Below, in pieces: positions 12,575 to 23,412 of a DNA stretch of 64,000 nt. The stretch's first letter is position 1. Each line of letters begins with the position of its first letter. Both the position numbers and the translations under genes were made by a program. Where the stretch lies: positions 17,504,688 to 17,568,687 of the forward strand of contig JBANSL010000013.1 in NCBI GenBank assembly GCA_037127255.1, given 5' to 3'. The stretch is from Persicaria tinctoria. Its lineage: Eukaryota > Streptophyta > Magnoliopsida > Caryophyllales > Polygonaceae. The notes beneath the pieces are model-generated. The model saw only the letters and a program-made list of their open reading frames with translations, ran no database searches and was not told the DNA's origin.

Positions 12575-13889
12575 TTAGGTCGGGTCGGCCGCAACAGATG
12601 CCCTTCCTAGCGCATCCTTCCGGACGAGAACTCGCACCTCTGGATCATTCTCACAGCAGACGTCGGCAGGGGAGACATGGGCACTACGCGCAAGGTAGTC
12701 AGCCACAGCATTCGATTCCCTGAAAATACGACGAATAGCAACATGAGTAAAGGACGAAATATCAGACATTATATCCGCTTGTAGCATCTCTATCGACCAG
12801 GGACATTTCCAATCCCCTAGAAGTACTTTTATCACCAAAAGATTGTCTCCTTCGATCATAAGTGTAGACAGGTTCAGCTCCTTAGCCCTTGCCAGTCCCA
12901 TCCTGAGGCCGAGATTTTCGGCATAAATGACCAAGATATTTGTGCAAACAGATCTGCCAGCCGAGACAACTGAACCACGAGAGTCGCGGATGACAAAACC
13001 ATAAGACGATTTACCATTCTGGATCACCGAACCATCAAAATTGAGCTTGTAGCAATTCCTCGGTGGTTTGTCCCACTTCCCGGACCGATCCTGTGGCCTG
13101 GCTTTCGACGCTTTAGCTTTATATGGCTGATCGATAATGCCCCTACGACAGCTATGTAAGGGGGTCAAAGGGCCAGACGGATCATCATCTAAGAGCTTTG
13201 ATTGTTTCCAACAGCGAGTGGTAGTGCTGTGTAACAGTAGAATTTCATGAGCTGTTACCTTTTTCGTGTGATCGAAAACAAGATGATTCCTGAAGAACCA
13301 CATGGCCCACCAAGCTAAGGCTAGTTTGGCAAAGGAGTTAGACCCAATCGCACATCTAATAGCAGTAAGAGGGAATACATTACCCATGCCACCAGCAGAG
13401 ATACGCCTTGGGATTTGGATATTTAAAGCTTTAAGTACAGCAGTAGCCATAGGACAACGAAGGAGAATGTGATCCCTCGATTCATTTGTATTGTCACAGA
13501 AAGCGCAACCAACAGGTACAGCGACATGCAACCTCTGTAGTCTTGTCTTAGTCGGTAGACCGTCCCTGGAGATTTTCCATAGAAAGTGTCGCACCTTAGG
13601 GGGACCATCGAGGCACCAGATCCACGCGCAATCGAAATCTGGCGACCCGGTGTGTGCAGATATGAAGGAGTTGGCGGAGGCGGTTGAGAACCACCCATTT
13701 TTGGTAGGCCCCCAATACAGGCGGTCTGTAATCGGATTACTTGGTAAGGTTATGCCCATGATATGGTTAATATCATCTTGTTTCAGCAAGTTCTGTAAGG
13801 CGTCGTTTAAAAAAGGTTTATTCCACTGTCTGTTTGTGATGAAATGAGCCATCGAAATGCCCGCCAGTTCAGCGGGTATGGGGATCAGT
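12575..13889 (-). pseudogene. LINE ORF2, C-terminal part: zf-RVT zinc finger and RNase H
   Basis: The 425-codon open frame (ATG at 13850-13852) continues the LINE polyprotein; the true reading continues a further 12 codons upstream to the insertion point at 13889. The zf-RVT domain follows the usual WxxTKNGxFS signature and has a CAFC...H...C metal-binding pattern, roughly residues 50-135. The RNase H domain, roughly residues 270-400, keeps its acidic residues in DGS, AEN, EGDN and NAVADYLA contexts. This RNase H type is characteristic of plant L1 elements. The frame is open throughout, so the part is young, but it is separated from the reverse transcriptase by a 2.8 kb insertion and cannot be made as one protein. 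Confidence 0.85.
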
Positions 13890-13894
13890 GTTTT

Positions 13895-16715
13895 TGAAAT
13901 ACCCTCGTATTTCCGTTTATTTAATTTTAGAATTTAATTAAATAAAAGTCGGAATTACTTCTTATTTCTATTATTTTAATGTGTCCAGTTCGTAAGATAA
14001 TTATTTCACATTTTATAATGTGAAATGTGGGAAATTAATTTATTTAAATTATTTAAATAAATTAAAGTTTTACAAATAATATTTATATATTATTTATGGG
14101 TAAATTAGTGGGTAACTAGTTGTATTTATTTATCTATGTATATATATGTTACGTGTATATGTACAAGTATATATACTATATATGTATATGGGTAAGTATA
14201 TACATATGTATATACTCAAATCCTACTCAAAATGGAAGCAACCCACAACGGCCCAAGTCTTCAACAGCATTCCGAGCCAGCCCAGCAAATTCACGCCGCA
14301 TGCCACACGGGAGAAGAAGGAGATCGGATCAGATTTTTTTTTTTAACAAATTCTATCTTTAAGTAATTGATAACTAGTGATCTTTGGCCAGATCTTTCAA
14401 CCTCAAATCCCTATCTTTAGGGGATTCGAATTAGGTCAAATTGAAGGAAACGCTGCATACTTCTATCCCAGTTAACCCTCTTACCGGAACTCTTCCCCAT
14501 TCATTCTCTACAAACCAACAAACAGCCACCGAAGAGCACAGAACACCAACTATCTCCGATCACCCTCGACCGCGATTCCGACGACACCAGGGCTGAAGTC
14601 CGCCCCGACGCAGCAGCTCACCGGAAAGACGTCCAAATCGGCGTCGGAAGTTGCTGCAGAACACTGTTCGACAAAGCCTACTTTCCGGCTTTGCCACCAC
14701 CATCACCGTGGTCTAAAGCCAGCGACGCCGACTGCATCAGAAATCTTGCAACACCCTCTGTCGAACCCATCTGTTCTTTCCTTCATACCTTCTTTCAGGC
14801 GATCACACAACAGCCTCAAACTTGACTGGTGAGCAGTGTTTCTGTAGTTCAGAAAAACGTGATTTATGTTCGTTTTTCTTTCTTTCCTTCAATCCAAAGG
14901 CTGTTATCTGACCAAAATTATTCCTTTCAGATTCATACCATATCCAAGGGTTCATAAGCTCGAAACTTGGACGTTTTCGAGTTCCGTTTGGGTAAGATCC
15001 GCTCTATTCATCGCAATTTGTCGAATTTCGAATAAGTATGCGATGTTTAACCTAACCTACCTACTGTTTTGGAACAGTTTACAGCCTGTTTAGCCCCTGA
15101 GATTTTGTGAGTACAGGATCGAGTTGGCTTTGGAAAAGCAAGGGTAAGTTTTGTACTTTTTAAAAGTTACGGTGCCGTTTCCGTAATTTCTGAAAAGTTA
15201 CTAATATCCTATTTATTTCTGTAAAATCTCTGGTCTGTTATAAAATTATTTTGCTCAACCACGAATAAACATTTTGTCGGATTAAGGCAAGTAGTTTGGT
15301 TCAATCAGTGCATTTCTGCAAATTTCGTGCCTTTTACGCAATTATTGGTTTTTTGTGTCCTTTATAAGTTCCATGCTATGAGTTTGTGGTAAATATGCAA
15401 GTTAGTTCAATTTGTTGCTATTTATCAATTCCTTAATCTCACATAGCATGTCAACTCGGGTAATTATAATTTGACCCTATGGTTTGAGAAAATTATATTA
15501 GATGCCCAAACTTCCTAAAAAGCATGATTTGTCCATTTTGTTCCTTCGTGCTAGTTAAGTATGGTATATTATTGGTTTTGAATATCCATGCTTGTCAGTT
15601 ATATTATTTCGTGCACTTTATAGATCTAAAGTGTACATTATGCTTTTGTGGTCACCTAGGATTTATTTGTGGATTGGTACTTATACGAGTTGTGTTATTA
15701 TAATTGTTGTTGTTGTTGTTGTTATTGTATTATGATGTGTCTTAAATAATGGAAAAAGGGTAAAGTCAGGTCAAGGTTCGGTTATACCTTGCTCTATAAA
15801 CGTCTCATGAGATGCCCCTTCGAAATTGCAAATCTCTCGAATGGGTACATCTACCTAAGGGTAGTAGGTCATCCGCCTAGTATATGCGGCCGAGGCCGGT
15901 ATCACTTGTCCTAAGTAAACGATAATGTTGTGTATATTGTGTTATTACTATTATTGCGTTGTACATTACTTACTAATAGGTGACCCACTTTCAGTGACGT
16001 TATATCATATTCTTTCCGTACTCGGAATATGATTCCCTAGGATCTCCGGATCCGCATCCCATTCAAACACTCGGTCCTTTTGGATCATCCTGTTATTTTA
16101 TTTTATTTTAATCAAACGAGTCAGGTTCCACATAAATATTTACTCCTAATTCATATTTTAGTCTACAATCACCAATACCCTTTTATGGTCAATGGGTGGT
16201 AAACGGAGTCTTGAACATTTTACTTTCTGCTACTTGCTAGTCGTAAAAAGACTAACCGCCCTATTTTTCTCCTTTGCACGGTTGGGGTCCTTGGTCTGCA
16301 TACTACACCTCAGCCGTCGATCCACAGATTTAAGTAAACGGTCTTGAGGCGCTGAAGAATAAAGGATTTCATTGTTTTCAGTTTTATTGTGTTTTGAATT
16401 AAGGTACAAACTTTTAGAATTTATGGGATTTATTTTATTCATTCCGCTGCTACTATTTGAATATTATTTCCGCTGTTATTATTCCATTATTTCAGTTATT
16501 GTATTTGGACCCCTTTGTTTTGGGTAACTTATTTTATTTTAGAATATAACTTTATATTTAAGTCTTCCGCTTATTTAATATTTGTATTTTATCATCTTGT
16601 TTATGGGAGCATGGTTGCATGTCCCTATAAGCCTAAGGCGGTTAGAAAGACATTAAAGTCTGCGTAATTGCTGGCGCTGCAACATCTCTTCAGTGTATTA
16701 AGAAGGGGTGTTACA
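13895..16715 (+). mobile_element. Solo LTR (2.8 kb) inserted into LINE ORF2
   Basis: The plus strand runs from TGAAATACCC to GGGGTGTTACA, giving TG...CA ends, and is flanked by a perfect 5-bp target duplication GTTTT (13890-13894 and 16716-16720). Removing the element and one duplicate restores the LINE reading frame. Inside there is no gag-pol coding sequence, only leader-like sequence, an AT-rich microsatellite near 14130-14215 and a TTG run near 15705, so a single LTR left by unequal recombination is the simplest reading. The ends match those of large plant gypsy/chromovirus LTRs. Orientation is not fixed by a primer-binding site. Confidence 0.8.
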
Positions 16716-16720
16716 GTTTT

Positions 16721-19662
16721 GGAACTCAATGGCGTTTCAAAAGCCCAATTATGGTCCCAGAAATCAATAGTTTCCCCATTTCCAACCCGCCATTGAAGAC
16801 CTGGGAGGAACTGATGCCTGATGGACATAAGGCGGGACCATTGCCAAGAGGTATTACCCTTTTTGTTATAGCTATAAAGATCGTTCCCTTTTAGGTATTT
16901 ATGTGAGATGACTCGAACCCAGATGTTGTCCGGTTCCGCAATGATTTTCCAGAGAAGCTTCATTTGTAGCGCTATGTTCATAGATTCTGCCTTATGAATC
17001 CCCAAACCACCTTTAATCGTGTCTGAACAGATTTTGTCCCAACTGATGAGCGGCGTAGCTTTTGCGGTTTTGTTCCAAAAGAATTGTCTATACACTTTGT
17101 CAAGTTCGTGAAGAACGTGAGAGGGTAGTAAGAAAGCTTGCATTAGAAAAATTGGTTTGGCACTCAAATTTGCTTTGATAAGCACCCGCCGTCCTTCTGC
17201 AGACAGGTTGGAGGCTTTCCATTTTGTGAGCTGGTTTTTAGTCTTGAGGACCACATCAGCGAAGGTATCCCTATTGGTCCTACCATTGACTACAGGGCAG
17301 CCCAAGTATTTGTCAAAATTGTTAGCTTGGGGAATACCAAGTACGGCAATAGTCGAAGCTATTGCGGCAGCTGTTGTGTTTGGGGATGCTTGGAAGCTGG
17401 ATTTGTGCAGATTTACCTTTTGTCCTGAAATGAGACAGTATCTGTCTAAGATAGTCAGTACAGAAGTACATGCCGATTGGGAGGCTTTGCAGAAAATGAG
17501 AATATCATCAGCAAACGCTAGAAAAGGAATCTTGATACCCGGCCGACCAAAAGAAATGCCTAGGTCCTTACTAGCAAGCCCTTGGTTGTGTAGTGTACGT
17601 GCTAGTACCTTAGAGGCTAGGATAAAGAGAAAGGGAGAGAGTGGGTCTCCTTGTCTTAAACCCCTAGTGGGGTGAAAAACCGTGGTTGGTTCATCATTTA
17701 CGAGGACCGAGTAGGATACTGTTGAAACACATTCTTTTATTTTGTTAATAAATAGATCATTGAACCCGTATTTGGATAAAACTTTGAACAGAAACGGCCA
17801 TTCGATGCGGTCGTATGCCTTTTCCATGTCAAGCTTAAGGGCGACCATGCCCGTTTTGCCTTTCTTCATTCGAAACGAATGCAATGCTTCATGCGCAATC
17901 AGAATGTTGTCCTGAATAGCTCTCCCTTTTTTGAAGGCCCCTTGCAGGGGGTGTATAAGCTTGTCGAAAATTTTCGTTAAACGTGCGGAAATTACTTTTG
18001 CTATGATTTTATAGATAGTAGAGCATAAGCTGATTGGTCTGTAGTGGTTTACTGCAGTCGGCACCTCAAATTTTGGTAACAGCGTGATAAAGGTATGGTT
18101 CGTCTGACGTAGTAACCTACCACTGGTAAAGAAAGCCTTAATTGCCTTCGTTACAGAAGGGCCCACAGTGGGCCAGAACTTTTGGTAGAAACCGGCTGGG
18201 AACCCATCAGGGCCCAGCGCCTTGTCTAGGCTCATGGCAAAAACAGCCGCTTTTATCTCATTGTTTGTAACAGGTGCAGTTAGCATGTCATTGTCAGTCT
18301 GAGTAACTAGTGCTGGGATAACCGATAGGTCTATAGACAAGTCCGGAGCATTATTCGAAGATGCTCTGAACCGAGCCTTGAAATCGCGAACAAATTCTTG
18401 TTGGATTGTGTGGAAATCAGTTGTGGGCTGACCACCAGGCAGCAGGATAGATTTGATTATTTTCCTGCCTCTCTTTGCAGTAGCGATTTTGTGAAAATAG
18501 CCTGAATTGGAGTCATTTAGTTTTGTATGTTTAACTTTTGCCCGCTGGCTCCAGTAGCGACGGTGAAAGTCGAGCATGCGTTCTCTTTTGTTGAGTAGTT
18601 GTTTAAGGATTTGGGCATCCTGGTAATTGTAATTAGAGATAAGAGACGTCTGTAAACTAAGGAGCTTTTGATCCGTTACAAGTATTTGGTTGTGAATATT
18701 GCGTACCGTATTCTTGTGCCAAGTTTTGGAAAGTCTTTTAAGAACTTTTGCCTTTTGAAGTAATTTAAACATCAAGGAACCTTGTGGGTTTGCCCTCCAA
18801 GCCTGTGAGACTATGTTTCTGTAATCGGCCCTAGAAGCCCAAGCCAAATCAAATTTAAAAGGTCTATTTTTAGGCTGAATGTTGTGGCGAAAGTCTGTGG
18901 AGATCGGAGCATGATCAGATCTAGTAAATGGATGTATCTGAGTACGCAGTGAATCGAAAATAGTAAGCATGTCCGTGTGGATTAGTAGACGGTCAAGTTT
19001 TTCCAGGCAAATGATCACATCATTCGATTTCCGTTGCCAAGTAAACTGGCCCCCACTAGAAGGTACCTCTAGTAATGAAAGGTTGTTCTTGAAGTCTAGT
19101 AATCGTGTAAAACGGGCGTTTGAAGGGTAGGCTTCTCCAAGTTTATCTACTGGGGTGGCTATTTCATTAAGGTCTCCCATAATACAGAATGGAATAACAA
19201 GTGACTGGATATAAAGGGAGAGTGTACTCCAAAAGGCTGATTTACGCCGCTCATCCGGAGGGGCATAGACCAACAGAAAAGCAAAAGAGCGCTTCGTAGC
19301 ATAGTCCGAGTAGTTGAAATGAATGAATCGATGTTGAACCGAAATAAGCTCGATATGGAACCTTGTGCAGCAGAGAAATCTTTCCATAGAAGACAGATTC
19401 CCCCAGAAAAGCCGATTGCTGGATCAAAAGCTACATTCGTGAACCCATACTTACGCAGTATGCTTTCAGAAAGAACCTTATCAGTCTTGGTTTCTAGAAG
19501 AGCTACAACGTTTATATTATTATTTTGACAGAAAATATCCACATTTGTCCAGAAATTACGGCTCCGGATGCCGCAGGAATTCCATGTACAGATATTCATA
19601 AAAACCTTATAGGGCGAACAGTTTGTACTAATATAGAAGTGACTGGCTCGGTCTTTAAACAA
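16721..19662 (-). pseudogene. LINE ORF2, N-terminal part: endonuclease and reverse transcriptase
   Basis: The start MNICTWNSCGI (ATG near 19597) opens an apurinic-type endonuclease. One frame carries its first half (down to about 19330) and a second frame, open for 920 codons from 19387, carries the rest, so there is one frameshift near 19330-19385. In the second frame GDLNE lies near residue 71 and SDHAPI near 157 (endonuclease catalytic motifs). The reverse transcriptase follows with DKALGPDG (390), LDMEKAYDRIEW (about 520), GLRQGDPLSPFLF (about 576) and the FADD active site near 625. The last two dozen codons of this frame read into the inserted LTR. Confidence 0.88.
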
Positions 19663-20825
19663 GAGACCATAAGAGAGATGGATCGATTGCAGTAAACGCG
19701 ATGTTCAAGTCCAGTTGTGGTTCTAAAAACTGAGAATGGGGGAATCTGTGTAAGGGAATTCTCGACTAGAGAAACTGTGTTTGTTGGTAACAACATTAAT
19801 TTTAAGCATCTCGTTGGGTATTGGTTTACCGAACCGGGAATGCACATAGCTCATGATGGGAGCCAGATGGTCCCTAGTGACCAAAATTGATGGGTTGTGT
19901 AAGACGAGATTGGGTTTCCCCATAGGTGACGTACTATCTGAGTTCATATTGAGTACAGAAGCGTTGACTAAGAGGTTAAATGTCTTAAAGATTGTTCTCC
20001 GACATTTAATAAGATAAAGATGTTTTATTAAGACCAAATTCCGGAATTTGTATAATAGGTGGTTGTGTAAACCCAACCAGTTTGAGATAATCAATCTGAA
20101 ATCTAAATTAAAACCATCGATTTTGTATGCTTTTACAAGTTTGGTTATACCAAAGAACCCAATTTTTTTAGTGATAAGTAACCTTTGTAACACATAATGG
20201 GTATAGTCCATCGTGATCAGAGAGACATAATTATTTGTGACAAAACCAAAATCCCTTCGTCTATGTTGGTAGCAATGTGGAGATAAGGGTGATGTGTAAC
20301 CTTTGTATGTATAAACACTATGAAAATAATGTTGAAAGTAAAAACTTGGTGGTAAGCAGTAGTATGTAGGCACCCGACAAAGGCAAAGAAACAACCAACA
20401 AGCAGTAGTAAAAACTTGAGGAGTCAATGTTTGACGTGGGTTATTAGGAATGGGTGGAATTTGTTGCGGGTAGATTTTCAGTGTGGCAATGTGGTCTTTT
20501 TTTGCTGGCGTAGTGGCCTGTTTGGTTGTCATGGGGAGAACTCGCCTGTTCTACTTCGGTTCCACATCCCCACATCGGCAAGCTACATTAGATGAAGAGA
20601 TTAAAAATCATGCTTGTCCTGGTGTGGATTGGGATGTGGGATCGGGGTGGATTTGGTCTAGTTCTTCCCCCACTACGACTATTTACGGGTCGAGTAAGGT
20701 ATTTTGCGGATGTAAGTTGCGGGCAGGACTTTTGTGAGTAGTATCACCTTTTTCGTAAGACTCTTGGTATGGTCTTATTTTATGTTGCTCTTTGGCTTTT
20801 GCCATCATCTATATATTTACCTATT
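19663..20825. other. Unassigned flank upstream of the LINE
   Basis: Minus-strand open frame 19723-20532 (269 codons) shows no zinc knuckle, RRM or other LINE ORF1 signature, and its hydrophobic, low-complexity composition argues against a real protein. The stretch could be a decayed LINE 5' region or older flanking DNA. Nothing else was recognised. Confidence 0.3.
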
Positions 20826-21000
20826 CGGAATCTGTAAACGCGAAAAAAAAAAGCGAAAAAAAAAGCAAATTTTTTTTTTGCTGAAACAGAGGGTGACACA
20901 GGGGTTTCAGCAACTCTGGAAACGCGGGAAAAAAAAAACAAAAAAAAAACTGTTAAGGGGGGGCACAATTTCAGCAAGTTCGTTTCAGCAGTGTCAGAAA
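20826..21000 (+). repeat. Second copy of the A-tract / TGCTGAA repeat block
   Basis: About two units of the repeat seen at 11158-11345: CTGTAAACGCG followed by A-runs, then TGCTGAAACAGAGGGTGACA, GGGGTTTCAGCAACTCTGGA and again ACGCGGG with A-runs, finally two more TTCAGCA motifs. It abuts the copia integrase coding sequence directly at about 21002. Confidence 0.75.
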
Positions 21001-21001
21001 A

Positions 21002-23012
21002 TTGGTGGACATCTTCCTGCCAGCTAGGCAAACATGCCAGACTGTCGTTCCAACGGTCTTTGACCTCTACCCTTGCTCCCTTTGATATCATTCATAGTGA
21101 TATTTGGACCTCTCCTGTGCCTAGAAAGGAGGGTCACAAGTACTACCTCTTGTTTCTTGATGATTACACTCATTACTTATGGGTCTTCCCGTTACATTTC
21201 AAGTCCCAAGTGTTTCCTGTCTTTGCCAGATTCCATACCTACATCAAAACACAGTTTTACATATCCATCAAATGTTTCCAATGTGACAATGGCCGTAAAT
21301 TTGACAACAAAGACTTTCACTCTTTCTTTGCCCCAAACGGGATCTCCTATCGCTTGTCTTGCCCCTATACTTCTCAGCAGAATGGCAAGGCAGAAAGAAT
21401 CATCAGAACCATTATCAACATGATGCGCTCTCTCCTCTTCCACGCATCTATTCCCCTTCCCTGTTGGCCTCACGCCTTATCCACCACATGTTATCTCCTA
21501 AACATTATCCCTTCCACTACCCTACACCATCGCTCGCCAGCTCAGACACTTTATTACGCCGTGCCTAGATATGATCACCTTCGCATCTTCGAGTGCTTGT
21601 GTTTCCCAAACCAGTCATCCACGGCCCCACACAAGCTTCACCCGCACTCCACTCCATGTGTCTTTCTTGGCTACCCGTCTGATCATCGTGGTTATCTCTG
21701 CCTCGATATCAAAACCCACAAGCTCATTCTATCTCGTCATGTCACCTTTGATGAGTCGTGATTCCCCTTTGCGTCTCCGTCAGAGTAAGAGTCAGAGTCA
21801 CCTTTCCCGCACTTCCTTTTTCCCCAGAGCTCTCCCGGTGCTCCTGCCTCTCCCCCTCCCCCACCCCCACCACCCCCTACCACCAGACCACACACCCGCA
21901 GCGTCTCCGGTGTCTTCCGACCCCGTCAGATCGTCTCCATGGCCACAACCCATCACCCCGCTGGCCTTCCTCATGGCCTAGCAGCGACGTCCCCTCGCCA
22001 AACAGCCATGCCGCGGGCGCCGCACGATACTGCGCCCGCAGCCCATCACAAACCCATGCCCCCAGCCTCGCATCACCTACTGGCGGCGGCCGCAGCAGGG
22101 CATGTTGCGCCCGCCGCAACCCTCGCCGCCTTTGCACCCCTTGCCCGCAGCTCTGCTGCGCCCGACGCCTCATCCCCATGCTTAGCCGCTCTTGCCCCCG
22201 TCCTTCCCGAATCCCAATCACCCTCTGCCTCCACCCAGACCTCCCTCTCCCTCATTCCCACCTCCCACAAAACAGCCCTCCTCGACCCGAATTGGCAGGC
22301 GGCTATGCTTGACGAATACAGGGCACTTACGAAGAATGGTACTTGGGTTCTTGTTCCTCGCTCTCCTGAGGCGAACGTCATTCGTTGTATGTGGCTCTTT
22401 CGTCACAAGTTCCGCTCTGATGGGACGTTGGAGCGCTACAAGGCACGTCTTGTGGTGAACGGTAGATCTCAGCAGGCAGGTATTGATTGTGATGAGACGT
22501 TCAGCTCAGTGGTCAAGCCTGCCACTATCCGAGTGGTCCTGAGTCTAGCTTTGTCGCGCAACTGGGCCATCCATCAGTTAGATGTCAAGAACGCCTTTCT
22601 GCATGGACATATGAAGGAGACAGTTTACATGTTTCAGTCGTCGGGGTTTGCTGATGCTGAGCGTCCAAAGCATGTCTGCCTCCTCAAGCGCTCTTTGTAT
22701 GGTCTTAAACAGGCTCCGCGGGCGTGGTTTCAGCGTTTTGCCTCTCATATGCTCCGTTTGAGTTTCACTGGCAACGTCTCCGCCGTCTATCTGGCCAACA
22801 ACCCAGTCCAGCATCAACGCACGAAGCACATTGAGCTTGATCTACACTTCGTCAGGGACAAGGTTGCCATTGGACATGTCCGCGTTCTACATGTCCCGTC
22901 CTCTTATCAGTACGCTGATATATTCACCAAGGGTTTACCTAGACATTTGTTCATTGATTTTCGTTCCAGTCTCACTGTACGGACCCCTCCCGTTTCGACT
23001 TTCGGGGTTTGA
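21002..23012 (+). pseudogene. Ty1/copia polyprotein remnant: integrase and partial reverse transcriptase/RNase H
   Basis: One frame runs through the whole region, broken by TGA at 21759-21761 and TAA at 21786-21788. It starts at the end of the integrase zinc domain (CQLGKHARL), then shows the integrase catalytic residues in HSDIW, CDNG and NGKAER contexts, and the C-terminal LGYPS...RHVTFDE module. A proline-rich linker leads to reverse transcriptase: WLFRHKFRSDG, KARLVVNG, QLDVKNAFLHG, SLYGLKQAPRAW. Just after RAWFQRF the frame jumps to the last part of RNase H (HIELDLHFVRD, ADIFTKGLP). The YVDD catalytic segment and most of RNase H are missing, so an internal deletion of several hundred bases kept the frame. 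Gag, protease and the 5' LTR are absent. Confidence 0.88.
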
Positions 23013-23150
23013 TAGATTACATAAGTCTCCTATTGTATAGCGGGCTAAAAGCCCGTTAAGGCCCAATACCCTTGTAACCTATATATATGTTTATCAATGA
23101 ATGGAAACTCTCAAGAAGGACATTACAATCAATCTCGTGATCTCACAAAA
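23010..23150 (+). mobile_element. Probable 3' LTR remnant of the copia element
   Basis: Directly after a polypurine-like TTTCGGGGTT, the sequence starts TGATAGATTACATAAG and includes a TATATATATG promoter-like run and AATGAATGGAA leader, typical of short copia LTRs. There is no second LTR in the window to prove the limits. Confidence 0.4.
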
Positions 23151-23412
23151 AGAAATGAAATTGAATACTAGATCTTGCAAAAACTCTAATGTGGTGTGTT
23201 TGGGAAAAATTTGTTGATTGTACGTAAAAAGCTCGATAGGTCAACAGATCGACATATGGACTAACCATCATAATATAAAATAGAGATAATCTAATTTGTT
23301 ACATTTTTATTCCCTAATTTGAAGAAGGATAACTAATACCTCTAGGATAGACTAATAATCCCCCTCATCCTCTCCTCCAAGCTCACAAAAAATGATGATT
23401 ATATACATTTTA

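Larger units (their letters stand above)
12550..19662 (-). mobile_element. LINE (non-LTR retrotransposon), interrupted by a solo LTR
   Basis: A minus-strand L1-type plant LINE. Its 3' end is a poly(A) tail, seen as ten T at 12550-12559, only about 15 bases after the ORF2 stop. The protein order is endonuclease (around 19600-18800), reverse transcriptase (around 18200-17000), zinc-finger zf-RVT (around 13700-13440) and an RNase H domain (around 13050-12650). A solo LTR at 13895-16715 splits ORF2. An ORF1 with zinc knuckle was not recognised upstream, so the element is probably 5'-truncated or its 5' part is decayed. No clear target-site duplication was found for the LINE itself. The left flank CTTTGGCATG has only a weak partner near 20790. 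Confidence 0.85.

Noticed and set aside
19723..20532. 269-codon minus-strand frame upstream of the LINE as LINE ORF1
   Set aside because: No zinc knuckle, RRM or other ORF1 mark; hydrophobic low-complexity content; does not connect by overlap to ORF2.
21758..22406. Proline-rich frames on both strands around the copia linker
   Set aside because: They are shadow frames of the C-rich integrase-reverse transcriptase linker.
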